Source: JAQBDA01 sp041301185
Lineage (GTDB): Bacteria > Chloroflexota > Anaerolineae > Anaerolineales > UBA4823
Direction of reading: 5' to 3'
Length of the DNA: 23,762 nucleotides
Assembly (NCBI GenBank): GCA_041301185.1
Contig: JBFYSV010000096.1
Location: 1 to 23,762, forward strand
Below the pieces are notes generated by a model. It ran no database searches. It had not been told where the DNA came from and saw only the letters and a program-made list of their open reading frames with translations. Made by a program: the position numbers and the translations under genes. Shown piece by piece: positions 15,464 to 23,657 of this stretch (position 1 is its first letter; every line of letters starts with the position of its first letter).

Positions 15464-18171
15464 TACTTTACTACCTTTGGTATTTCCTGCATCGGCAAGG
15501 AAAAGGTAATGCTCGCTCCCCCGCCGGGTCGGTTCTCTGCCCAGATCAGTCCACCATGAGCTTCGATAATACCCCTACTGATCGAAAGGCCCAACCCAGT
15601 GCCGCCGATCTTTTCCGGCCTTTCTACCCGGTAGAACTTCTCGAAAATATGATCCAGATCTTCTACCGGTATGCCTATGCCACGATCCTTAACACTGACA
15701 TGGAGATCTTTACCAACCTGGCGAGTCTGAATTTCAACAGGCGACTCGAGGTTTGAATACTTCAAGGCATTATCAATCAGGTTAACCAACACCTGAACAA
15801 TTAACACAAAATCCATGGGAACCAGGGGACTGTTTTCTTCAATATCTATCGCAACTTTTCGGTCTCGTAAAGTGTCACCTAAATTCTCTAAAGCAGTCCC
15901 GATGGCGTCTTGAACATCGCCCGGTTGCTTGGTCACTCGCATTGCCCCCGCTTCCAGGCGGGTCATATTGAGAAGGTTTCCAACCAACCGGTTCATACGA
16001 TCGGCTTCATCTCGGGCGGTATCGACCAGATCCTGATGGATTTGGGGATCCATTGCCACGCCGCCATCGGACAGGCTGCTCAGAGCGCCTGTGATGGATA
16101 CCAGGGGAGTGCGCAGGTCGTGGGAGATCGAATTGAGAAGAGCCGATTGGAGCTTTTCGGTAGCGTGAAGCAACTCTGCTTCTTTTGCCTGCTCAGCTAA
16201 CTGGGCCCGTTCAATTGCCAGCGCTGCCTGCCTGGAAAACGTTTCCAAAAGCCGGCGTTGATCCAGGGTCATCTGATTTCCCTCATCCTTCGGCTTTACT
16301 GCCAGTACGCCAACAGCTCCTCGGGGTGTTATCAGCGGGATATATCTACCTATCGATGCCGGAAGGGTATCCGTACCTCTTCCTGCGATCTGACCATGCT
16401 TCAATGACCAGGCAGCAACTGCCATTTCATTCTCATCCAGGGAAAAATCAGCCGATTTGGTGTACTCCTTCAACGTATCTTTGCCCTTAGAATTCGGTAG
16501 GAGGACAACCGCTTCACGCCCGAAAGTCTGGCTCACGCTGCCCGTCACAGCGGAGATGATCGCATCCAATCCCTCTGCAACAGATAGATCGCGGCTGAGT
16601 GTATAAAGTATCGATGTCTCTGCCTCCCTGCGCCGGGCGGCCTCTGCTTGATCACGCACACGCGCGGTTAACTCACTGATAACCAGGCCGACTCCAAGCA
16701 GACCGATGAAAGTCAGGATATATTCAGTGTCAGAAACAGCAAAAGTGTAATAAGGCGGCACAAAGATAAAATCAAACGCCAAGACGCTGAGGAATGACAC
16801 AAGGATAGACGGTCCGCGGCCCAGATACACAGCAGCAACCACGACGGTGAGTAAATAAACCATCACCAGGTTCGTGGGAGAGACATTATGCTGGAAAAGA
16901 GCGCCAATCCCGGTCGCAACCAGTACCAGGAATATAGCCCACAAATAGCGGCCCCAGGGATGGTGCGGCTGCCAGGCAACATTGCGGCGTTCCTGTTCCA
17001 AATCGCCCGGAACACTGATAATGTTAATATCGATATTACCACTCATCCGAATCAGCTCATCCACCACCGAGCCGAACAGGAGTTCCTTCCAGCGCGAGCG
17101 CAAAGGTTTACCCAAGATGATCTTTGTTACGTTGTGCTCCCGGGCGTACTGCAACAGCGCTTCAGGGACAGAACGACCAGGCAATGTGAGCGAACGCCCT
17201 CCCAACTCATCTGCCAGAAGTAAAGTCCTGGAAATACGGTCTCTCTGCTCGGGCGTCAATCGAGAATGTGCTGGTGTTTCCACGTAAACCGCCAGCCACT
17301 CCGTGTTTAAATCATCAGCCAGGCGGTAGGTTGAGCGCACAAGCCGTTCTGCCAGGGGATGCGGGCTGATACCAACCAGAAGTCGCTCTGCCGCAGGCCA
17401 AGGACCAGGGATTGCCTTGGTCTTCATGTAATCCCGCATCTGATCGTCTACCCGCTTGGCTGCCAGACGCATGGTGAGCTCACGTAAAGCAGTCAGGTTG
17501 CCTTTGCGGAAGAAATTATGGATTGCCTGGGCTGCCTGTTCGGGGACGTAGACCTTTCCCTCCTCCAAGCGGACTAAAAGCTCATCAGGCGGCAGATCGG
17601 TCAGCTCGATCTCTGTAACCTGATCGAGCACGCTATCCGGGATGGTTTCGCGAACGGTGACGCCAGTGATTTGGGCGATTACATCGTTAAGGCTTTCCAG
17701 ATGCTGGATGTTGAGGGTGGTATAAATATCAATCCCCACCGCCAACAACTCTTCCACGTCCTGGTAGCGCTTGGGGTGGCGCGATCCCGGGGTATTTGTG
17801 TGAGCCAACTCATCCACCAGTACAAGCTGTGGGCGGCGCTTCAGCACCGCGTCCACATCCAACTCGGTCATGGCGATTCCCCGGTAGGTTTCTTGCTTCC
17901 TTGGCAGTACTTCTAATCCAACCAGTCTCGCTTCGGTTTCGACTCTCCCATGGGTTTCTACATACCCTACCACTACGTCCACGCCCTCACGCTTGCGCTG
18001 GTGCGCAGCCTCCAACATGGCATAAGTTTTACCCACTCCGGCAGCATAACCGAGGAAAATCTTCAATCTTCCACGCGGCGCTTGCTGCTCCTCGTGTTGA
18101 ACACGCGATAAAAGGTCGTCGGGGTCGGGCCGGGAATCGCTACCGGATTTCACAATGTTATTGTAATCCAT
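15463..18171 (-). CDS. kdpD: KdpD, sensor histidine kinase
   Basis: At 902 aa it is full length. Domains in order: N-terminal KdpD domain with Walker A GYAAGVGKT (41-49) and LVLVDELAHTNTPGSRHP (116-133); a universal-stress-like domain (about 262-390); four TM helices of DUF4118 (about 405-500); a GAF domain (about 520-655); HisKA with H684 in SISHDLRTP; HATPase with NLIDNALKYS, DRGIGIP and GTGLGLS. It senses K+ and turgor at the membrane and phosphorylates KdpE. The start overlaps the end of kdpC by 14 bases and the end overlaps kdpE by one base, so translation is coupled throughout. Confidence 0.97.
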   Translation of the reverse strand: MDYNNIVKSGSDSRPDPDDLLSRVQHEEQQAPRGRLKIFLGYAAGVGKTYAMLEAAHQRKREGVDVVVGYVETHGRVETEARLVGLEVLPRKQETYRGIAMTELDVDAVLKRRPQLVLVDELAHTNTPGSRHPKRYQDVEELLAVGIDIYTTLNIQHLESLNDVIAQITGVTVRETIPDSVLDQVTEIELTDLPPDELLVRLEEGKVYVPEQAAQAIHNFFRKGNLTALRELTMRLAAKRVDDQMRDYMKTKAIPGPWPAAERLLVGISPHPLAERLVRSTYRLADDLNTEWLAVYVETPAHSRLTPEQRDRISRTLLLADELGGRSLTLPGRSVPEALLQYAREHNVTKIILGKPLRSRWKELLFGSVVDELIRMSGNIDINIISVPGDLEQERRNVAWQPHHPWGRYLWAIFLVLVATGIGALFQHNVSPTNLVMVYLLTVVVAAVYLGRGPSILVSFLSVLAFDFIFVPPYYTFAVSDTEYILTFIGLLGVGLVISELTARVRDQAEAARRREAETSILYTLSRDLSVAEGLDAIISAVTGSVSQTFGREAVVLLPNSKGKDTLKEYTKSADFSLDENEMAVAAWSLKHGQIAGRGTDTLPASIGRYIPLITPRGAVGVLAVKPKDEGNQMTLDQRRLLETFSRQAALAIERAQLAEQAKEAELLHATEKLQSALLNSISHDLRTPLVSITGALSSLSDGGVAMDPQIHQDLVDTARDEADRMNRLVGNLLNMTRLEAGAMRVTKQPGDVQDAIGTALENLGDTLRDRKVAIDIEENSPLVPMDFVLIVQVLVNLIDNALKYSNLESPVEIQTRQVGKDLHVSVKDRGIGIPVEDLDHIFEKFYRVERPEKIGGTGLGLSISRGIIEAHGGLIWAENRPGGGASITFSLPMQEIPKVVK

Positions 18172-18730
18172 CTAAAGCCATGTTCAGTGTTAATACGTTA
18201 ACGCGTGGCTCACCCAAAAAACCTAATTGGCGATCTTGTGTATATTGCTCTACCAAACGGCGGACCACCTCTTCGCTCATGTTGCGTGCCCGAGCAACCC
18301 GCGGCACCTGGTAATGCGCCGCAGCTACCGAGATATGCGGATCGAGGCCGCTGGCAGAAGACGTCACCAGGTCGACCGGAATCGGGAGGCGATTCTCCGG
18401 ATCTGCGGCTTGTAAAGCATTTACTCGCGCCTGGACAGCCTGCTCAAGGGCGGGGTTCGTTGGTCCCAGGTTCGAACCGGAAGAAGCAGCCGCGTTGTAG
18501 GGATAAGGTGCGGTAGCTGATGGACGGCTCCAGAAATACTTTGGGGCGGTGAAGGATTGGCCGATCAGATCTGAGCCAATCAGCTGGTTGTCTCGTATTA
18601 CCAGGCTACCATTTGCCTGGTGAGGAAATATCCATTGAGCAATGCCGGTGACAGCAACCGGATAAATCAGCCCGGTAAGGAGTGTAAATAACGCCAGTGT
18701 AATCACACTGGTGCGAAATTGGGCACGCAT
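18158..18730 (-). CDS. kdpC: KdpC, K+-transporting ATPase subunit C
   Basis: The 190-aa protein has one N-terminal TM segment (about 8-30) and the usual extracytoplasmic domain: GSDLIGQSFTAPKYFWSRPSAT, then SNLGPTNPAL, VDLVTSSASGLDPHIS and the terminal VNVLTLNMALD. KdpC stabilises the KdpA-KdpB complex and aids ATP binding. Its stop lies within the first codons of kdpD. Four bases separate it from the extra 131-aa gene upstream. The ribosome binding site (AGGA) is weak and rather distant, which fits coupling to the gene before it. Confidence 0.96.
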   Translation of the reverse strand: MRAQFRTSVITLALFTLLTGLIYPVAVTGIAQWIFPHQANGSLVIRDNQLIGSDLIGQSFTAPKYFWSRPSATAPYPYNAAASSGSNLGPTNPALEQAVQARVNALQAADPENRLPIPVDLVTSSASGLDPHISVAAAHYQVPRVARARNMSEEVVRRLVEQYTQDRQLGFLGEPRVNVLTLNMALDGLQ

Positions 18731-18734
18731 AGTT

Positions 18735-19130
18735 TCATTTATCCTGAATCTTTAAAAAGGCAGTGATAAGGCCCATGAGGGAGATTAACCATCCAGCCCA
18801 TACCTGCCCGTCAGGTTGGTTGCCTGTATCATGAGCCGGGTTGTTCCCAGTCTGCTTGGGAAGATTGCCCTGTATAGTTTGAGGAGTATCCATCGTGTTC
18901 AAGAAAAGCTTTTGCTTGCGCCATTGCCTCTCCTCTGAGAAGAGCGCCTTCTGATTGGCATCAAGCCAGATCATCACCAGTCCATACAGGATGATAACCA
19001 GGCCAATCTCGATCCAGGTATGAATCGTCTCAGAGAACGACGACTTAACTTCCAGCCAGAAGAGACCAAGCACACAGGCGATGGACAGATACAGAAGCCA
19101 CCATTTTGGATGCATCAAACTCTTCTTCAT
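18735..19130 (-). CDS. Membrane protein of unknown function inserted between kdpB and kdpC
   Basis: The 131-aa protein has two TM helices near residues 10-27 and 38-58 (WWLLYLSIACVLGLFWLEV; IEIGLVIILYGLVMIWLDA). A charged segment (SEERQWRKQKLF) and a polar Asn/Gln/Thr-rich linker follow, then a C-terminal hydrophobic segment (AGWLISLMGLITAFLKI). It is not a known Kdp subunit and matches nothing I recognise. GGAGG lies seven bases before the ATG and the stop is four bases from kdpC, so it is clearly expressed with the pump. An accessory or assembly role in the Kdp complex is inferred from position only. Confidence 0.8.
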   Translation of the reverse strand: MKKSLMHPKWWLLYLSIACVLGLFWLEVKSSFSETIHTWIEIGLVIILYGLVMIWLDANQKALFSEERQWRKQKLFLNTMDTPQTIQGNLPKQTGNNPAHDTGNQPDGQVWAGWLISLMGLITAFLKIQDK

Positions 19131-19206
19131 TGGTTTACCTCCGTACAGTTAGTTTAGTAGTAAATCCCGCTCCAGATCACAGCCTATGTCCAGACATTCC
19201 TAAACC

Positions 19207-21420
19207 CTAAGCCAGATTCAAGAGCACTAATATCATATCGATGGACTTGATCCCAATAAACGGAGCTATTAATCCACCTAAGCCATATACAAGCAGGTTA
19301 TCTGCCAAAAGTTTATCCGCCGGCTTAGGCGTGTAAGGTATACCCCTCAATGCCAGCGGAATCAGGGCGATGATGATCAGCGCGTTGAAGATCACCGCCG
19401 ACAGGATTGCACTCTGCGGGGATGCCAGCCGCATGAAGTTTAGATTTCCTAAAACCGGGTAGGTGCTGGCAAAAGCTGCCGGGATGATAGCAAAGTACTT
19501 CGCCACGTCGTTAGCAATGCTGAACGTGGTCAGCGCGCCGCGGGTCATCAGGAGCTGCTTGCCGATCTCCACGATCTCGATCAGCTTGGTGGGGTTGCTA
19601 TCCAGGTCTACCATATTGGCAGCCTCGCGGGCGGGCTGCGTACCGGTGTTCATCGCCACAGCTACGTCCGCCTGGGCAAGGGCTGGCGCATCGTTCGTCC
19701 CATCACCGGTCATCGCTACCAACCGCCCCCCAGCCTGGTATTCCCGGATCAGCTTGAGCTTGGCTTCCGGCGTGGCCTGGGCCAGGAAATCATCTACTCC
19801 GGCTTCAGCGGCTATGGCTGCTGCGGTGAGCGGGTTATCGCCGGTGATCATCACCGTCTTGATACCCATGGTGCGGAGTTGGGCAAAGCGCTCCTTAATT
19901 CCGCCCTTGACGACATCCTTCAAATGAACCACACCCAGCGCATCATCGTCCCTGCTGACCACCAGCGGCGTCCCACCATTTCGGGCAATTCGGTCTACCG
20001 TCTCCCGTAGCTCGTGCGGGATTGTCTTTCCCGCACTTTCAATCAGCTCAAACATCGTATCCGGTGCACCCTTGCGGATACGGATCACGCGTCCCTTTTC
20101 CGTTCCGTTCAGTGGAATATCGACACCGCTCATGCGCGTCTGGGCAGAGAATGGGATAAAATGCATGCCAGGGATCACCTGCGCCTCACTGGAATCATCA
20201 ATTTCTCCTGTGAGCTGTCCACCTCCAGGATTCCTTAAGCCGCCCTGCCATCCATCTCTCCCTTTCCCTCCAACATGCCTGCCCCGCAAGCCATACCGAT
20301 CTTTCGTCAGCACCACAATGCTGCGCCCCTCCGGTGTTTCATCTGCCAGAGAGGAAAGCTGGGTGGCTTCGGCTAAATCACGCGCCTCTATGCCGGGAAC
20401 CGGGACGATCTCAACCGCCTGCCGGTTGCCAAGCGTGATCGTACCGGTCTTGTCCAGCAGCAGGACATCAACGTCGCCGGCAGCCTCCACTGCCCGGCCC
20501 GACATGGCGATCACATTCCGCTGTATCATCCGGTCCATCCCTGCGATCCCGATGGCTGAGAGCAGCCCACCGATGGTAGTCGGGATCAGGCACACCAGCA
20601 AAGCGACCAGGACTGTCAGCGCGATTGGTTTTCCCTGACCGGCAACATCAACACTGTAAATGGAAAAAGGCAGCAAAGTAACACAAACCACCAGGAAAAT
20701 GATCGTAAAGGCTGCCAGCAAGATGTTCAAGGCAATCTCATTGGGTGTTTTCTTTCGCTTTGCACCTTCGATTAACCCGATCATGCGGTCCAAGAACCCT
20801 TCACCGGGGTTGGCAGTTACCTGGATGATAAGCCAGTCCGAAAGAATGTGCGTCCCCCCGGTCACCGCGCTGCGGTCGCCGCCCGACTCGCGGATCACTG
20901 GGGCACTTTCGCCGGTAACTGCACTCTCATCGACTGAGGCGATCCCTTCCACCACTTCGCCATCCGCCGGGATGGTATCACCCGCCTCCACCAGAACCAG
21001 ATCTCCCTGGCGCAGAGCCGTAGATGCGACTCGCTCAATCTGAGCGTTTTTATTGCCGCTCTTCAAGCGTTTTGCCTGGGTCTCCTGCCGGGTGCGTCGT
21101 AAAGCCTCCGCCTGCGCCTTGCCGTGCCCTTCAGCAATTGCTTCTGAGAAATTGGCAAACAGCACCGTGAACCATAACCAGACAGCCACCAGGCCAATAA
21201 ACCCTGGAGCAGCCTCGCCACGCCCCAACAACGCCTGGATCCAGAGCACTGTGGTCAGGATGCTGCCCGTTTCAACAACAAACATAACCGGATTACGCAC
21301 CAATAAACGTGGGTCCAGTTTTTTAATCGCTTCTAGAGCGGCGCGCAAATACAGCTCTCGCTCATTTGCTGCCGCTTTCTTCTCGATTTGAGGGAATATC
21401 GGTTGGGATGCCATAGACAT
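19207..21420 (-). CDS. kdpB: KdpB, P-type ATPase catalytic subunit
   Basis: The 737-aa product has all P-type motifs: TGES (169-172), the phosphorylation site D323 in DKTGT, KGAPD (450-454), MITGDNPLTAAAIAAEAGVD and TGDGTNDAPALAQADVAVAMN. KdpB hydrolyses ATP to drive K+ through KdpA. It is longer than the usual roughly 680 aa, mainly because of a Gly-rich insertion near residues 382-419 (HVGGKGRDGW ... GGGQLTGEIDD) in the nucleotide-binding domain, where typical KdpB goes almost directly to FxPFxAQxRMSG. It begins seven bases after the kdpA stop. ATG 21414 is an alternative start. Confidence 0.97.
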   Translation of the reverse strand: MSMASQPIFPQIEKKAAANERELYLRAALEAIKKLDPRLLVRNPVMFVVETGSILTTVLWIQALLGRGEAAPGFIGLVAVWLWFTVLFANFSEAIAEGHGKAQAEALRRTRQETQAKRLKSGNKNAQIERVASTALRQGDLVLVEAGDTIPADGEVVEGIASVDESAVTGESAPVIRESGGDRSAVTGGTHILSDWLIIQVTANPGEGFLDRMIGLIEGAKRKKTPNEIALNILLAAFTIIFLVVCVTLLPFSIYSVDVAGQGKPIALTVLVALLVCLIPTTIGGLLSAIGIAGMDRMIQRNVIAMSGRAVEAAGDVDVLLLDKTGTITLGNRQAVEIVPVPGIEARDLAEATQLSSLADETPEGRSIVVLTKDRYGLRGRHVGGKGRDGWQGGLRNPGGGQLTGEIDDSSEAQVIPGMHFIPFSAQTRMSGVDIPLNGTEKGRVIRIRKGAPDTMFELIESAGKTIPHELRETVDRIARNGGTPLVVSRDDDALGVVHLKDVVKGGIKERFAQLRTMGIKTVMITGDNPLTAAAIAAEAGVDDFLAQATPEAKLKLIREYQAGGRLVAMTGDGTNDAPALAQADVAVAMNTGTQPAREAANMVDLDSNPTKLIEIVEIGKQLLMTRGALTTFSIANDVAKYFAIIPAAFASTYPVLGNLNFMRLASPQSAILSAVIFNALIIIALIPLALRGIPYTPKPADKLLADNLLVYGLGGLIAPFIGIKSIDMILVLLNLA

Positions 21421-21427
21421 ATACCTG

Positions 21428-23167
21428 TTAGCCTAAAAGCAAGTGTTCCACTATCGGCCCCAAGGCCAGAGCGGGGATGAAATTCAGGGCACCCACAATC
21501 AACACGATTCCGATCAGCCAGGCCACAAAGAGCGGTGTGTGGGTCGGCAGCGTGCCTGCACTGGCAGGAATCTTTTTCTTACCCACCAGCGAGCCAGCCA
21601 GGGCAAGGATGGGTATGGCCAGCCAATAACGGGCAAACAGCATCGCCAGGCCACCGGTAAGGTTATAGAAGGGATTGTTCCCGCTCAACCCGGCAAAGGC
21701 GCTCCCATTATTGTTGCCCTGCGATGTGAAAGCATACAAAATCTGGCTGAACCCGTGGGGCCCCGGACTAGAAATCGCTGCTCGACCTGCTTCCGTGACA
21801 ACCGCCAGAGCGGTGAAGCCTAAAACAACTACCGGCATGATTAGAATGACCAAAGAAGCCATCTTCATCTCATAAGCTTCGATCTTCTTCCCCAAATATT
21901 CTGGAGTCCTACCAACCATCAATCCGGATGCAAAGACTGCCACGATAACAAAAGCCAGCATTCCATACAACCCTGATCCCACACCGCCGAAGACAACTTC
22001 GCCCAGTTGCATCATGACAAACGCCGCCAGACCGCCTAGCGGGGTGTAGGAGTCGTGCATGGAGTTGACCGAACCATTGGATGCGGCCGTGGTTGCCATC
22101 CCCCAAAGGGCAGAATTAACCACCCCAAACCGCACCTCTTTTCCCTCCATATTACCGCCAGGATTGAGGGTAGTCGCTGCCTGATCCACGCCCAGCATCG
22201 CCAGAGCCGGATTGCCGCTGGTTTCAGCCCAGATTGCAAGCCCAAGGAAGGCAGTGAAGATGAGCGTCATGACAACCAATAGTGACCACCCCTGGCGGAT
22301 GTCTTTCACCATCACCCCGAAGGTGAAGCACAGGGCTGCAGGGATGAGCAGGATGGATAGCATCTCCAAGAAGTTCGTGAGCGGTGTCGGATTCTCGTAT
22401 GGATGGGATGAATTTGTGTTGAAAAAACCGCCCCCATTCGTACCGAGTTGCTTGATGGCGATTTGCGCAGCTACCGGGCCAAGGGCGATGGCCTGTTGGT
22501 CAACGACCTCTCCGCTGGTATCTGTGTAAGGTTGGATGAGTGTTGCTGTCTGAGATTCCTGGAAGGTCTGTACCACACCTTGCGAAGCTAAAGCCAGCGC
22601 AAGGAGCATGGAGAGTGGCAGCAAAATATATAAAATGCTGCGGGTCAGGTCAACCCAAAAATTACCAATCGTCTTCGCAGAATTCCGGGCAATCCCTCTG
22701 ATTAATGCCACCAGGATGGCCATCCCGGTAGATGCTGAAACAAAGTTCTGGACAGTCATACCGAGCATCTGGGTCAAGTAGCTCAGAGTAGTCTCACCAC
22801 CGTAGTTTTGCCAGTTTGTGTTTGAGCCGAAGCTGACCGCTGTATTAAATGCCAGGTCGGGCGAGAGAGCATTGAGTCTCTGTGGGTTGAGTGGTAAAAA
22901 GCCCTGCAACCGCAGCAAACCATACAGCAAGAGAATACCCAGCACGTTGAATAGAAGCATCGACACGGCATAGGTCCTCCAATTCATCTCCTGTTGGGGG
23001 TCGATACCTGTCAGGCGGTAAACCAGATGCTCAGTCGGTCGTAGAACACGATCCAAGATGGTCCGCTCGCCTTGATAGACGCGCGCCATATACCCGCCCA
23101 GCGGCTTGACCAGCAAGAGCAAAACAATTAAGTAAATAGCAATCTGAAGCAGCCCGTAAACTGTCAT
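21428..23167 (-). CDS. kdpA: KdpA, K+-binding and translocating subunit
   Basis: The 579-aa membrane protein belongs to the channel-like superfamily of K+ transporters. The four filter segments are present in order: SFGSNTNWQNYGGE (about 112-125), GTNGGGFFNTNSSHP (242-256), SNGSVNSMHDSYTP (363-376) and GNNNGSAFAGLSGN (about 480). About ten TM helices are visible. It selects K+ and passes it to the tunnel toward KdpB. A GAGAAGAAG stretch precedes the ATG and KdpF ends 22 bases upstream. Length and motifs are complete with no sign of decay. Confidence 0.97.
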   Translation of the reverse strand: MTVYGLLQIAIYLIVLLLLVKPLGGYMARVYQGERTILDRVLRPTEHLVYRLTGIDPQQEMNWRTYAVSMLLFNVLGILLLYGLLRLQGFLPLNPQRLNALSPDLAFNTAVSFGSNTNWQNYGGETTLSYLTQMLGMTVQNFVSASTGMAILVALIRGIARNSAKTIGNFWVDLTRSILYILLPLSMLLALALASQGVVQTFQESQTATLIQPYTDTSGEVVDQQAIALGPVAAQIAIKQLGTNGGGFFNTNSSHPYENPTPLTNFLEMLSILLIPAALCFTFGVMVKDIRQGWSLLVVMTLIFTAFLGLAIWAETSGNPALAMLGVDQAATTLNPGGNMEGKEVRFGVVNSALWGMATTAASNGSVNSMHDSYTPLGGLAAFVMMQLGEVVFGGVGSGLYGMLAFVIVAVFASGLMVGRTPEYLGKKIEAYEMKMASLVILIMPVVVLGFTALAVVTEAGRAAISSPGPHGFSQILYAFTSQGNNNGSAFAGLSGNNPFYNLTGGLAMLFARYWLAIPILALAGSLVGKKKIPASAGTLPTHTPLFVAWLIGIVLIVGALNFIPALALGPIVEHLLLG

Positions 23168-23189
23168 CTTCTTCTCGATAATTGCCTTA

Positions 23190-23270
23190 TCAAAAATGTT
23201 CCGGCCAAAGCAATGCCAGAAATAAGTAAATCAGCAACGCCAGGGATATCACACCAGCAATCCAAAACAT
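23190..23270 (-). CDS. kdpF: KdpF, small stabilising subunit
   Basis: A 26-aa single-helix membrane peptide begins MFWIAGVISLAL and ends ALLWPEHF, matching the characteristic KdpF ending (ALL(R/W)PE(K/R)F). KdpF stabilises the Kdp complex like a lipid-like plug. ATG 23270 has GGAGG seven bases upstream and was preferred over ATG 23276, which overlaps the previous stop (ATGA). It sits between a second tiny membrane gene and kdpA, the usual position. Confidence 0.88.
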   Translation of the reverse strand: MFWIAGVISLALLIYLFLALLWPEHF

Positions 23271-23272
23271 CC

Positions 23273-23365
23273 TCATTCCTCCATCAGGCGCTGGCAGATT
23301 GCAAGCAGTCCATAAGAAAGCAAAGAGAATATACCTACGATCAAGATGAACACTCCATCAAGCAT
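23273..23365 (-). CDS. Tiny membrane peptide, first gene of the kdp operon
   Basis: Thirty residues, MLDGVFILIVGIFSLLSYGL then LAICQRLMEE, form one hydrophobic helix with an acidic start and a Cys-x-Arg-Leu end. Many kdp operons carry a similar unnamed peptide of the form M(D)xxxxLLxxxFFxLSxxYxxxCxRL before kdpF, and this one fits that pattern. Its stop overlaps the alternative kdpF start (ATGA). A GGAG site lies about ten bases before the ATG. The function is unknown; a subunit or leader role in the Kdp complex is plausible. Confidence 0.75.
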   Translation of the reverse strand: MLDGVFILIVGIFSLLSYGLLAICQRLMEE

Positions 23366-23394
23366 GATCTTCTCGCTCCACAATTTCAATAGAG

Positions 23395-23438
23395 TAGGAC
23401 TTACGCATTCGATTTCCCAATCAAGTCCGTAACTCCTA
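23395..23438. repeat. Imperfect inverted repeat overlapping the kdp start site
   Basis: TAGGACTTACGCATT (23395-23409) and AGTCCGTAACTCCTA (23424-23438) are inverted copies matching at 12 of 15 positions around a 14-base centre. The right arm overlaps the -10 box. The AGGACTTACGCA type of sequence also resembles some insertion-sequence ends. It may be an operator, a hairpin at the 5' end of the kdp mRNA, or a mobile-element footprint. Confidence 0.55.
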
Positions 23439-23463
23439 TAGAGGATATTCAGTTGAGGGTCAA
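23435..23463 (-). promoter_or_regulatory. Promoter of the kdp operon
   Basis: On the minus strand TTGACC (23463-23458) and TATAGG (23440-23435) are spaced by exactly 17 bases, upstream of the first kdp gene. The -35 matches five of six consensus bases. Transcription would start near 23428, giving a leader of about 63 bases. A second TTTTGACC copy lies 43 bases upstream (23508-23501), about four helical turns away, and may be part of a KdpE binding region; this is speculative. Confidence 0.65.
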
Positions 23464-23657
23464 AATTGGATACAGGATGTGGCTAGAAAGGTAAAGAAAA
23501 GGTCAAAATAGCAAGACCCAAGGGCTGGCGCGCTAACGGTTGCCACCTGACGGACGGCTACTCACACTTACAGGTTCGATTGCATATATTCAGCCCAGTA
23601 CGTTCGCGCCGGTCTGCAATCCTTAACACATGAACAAGTCAAGTTTCGAGGCTTATT
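23464..23657. other. Intergenic region upstream of the kdp promoter
   Basis: No gene is supported. Apart from the distal TTTTGACC copy at 23501-23508, the only hint is TGGC/GCCA around 23526-23544, too weak to call a terminator. Confidence 0.35.

Noticed and set aside
18460..18485. GGTTCGAACC palindrome resembling a tRNA T-loop
   Set aside because: It lies within the kdpC coding sequence, encoding the SNLGP segment.
23570..23600. GGTTCGATT resembling a tRNA T-arm
   Set aside because: No acceptor, D or anticodon arms can be built around it.
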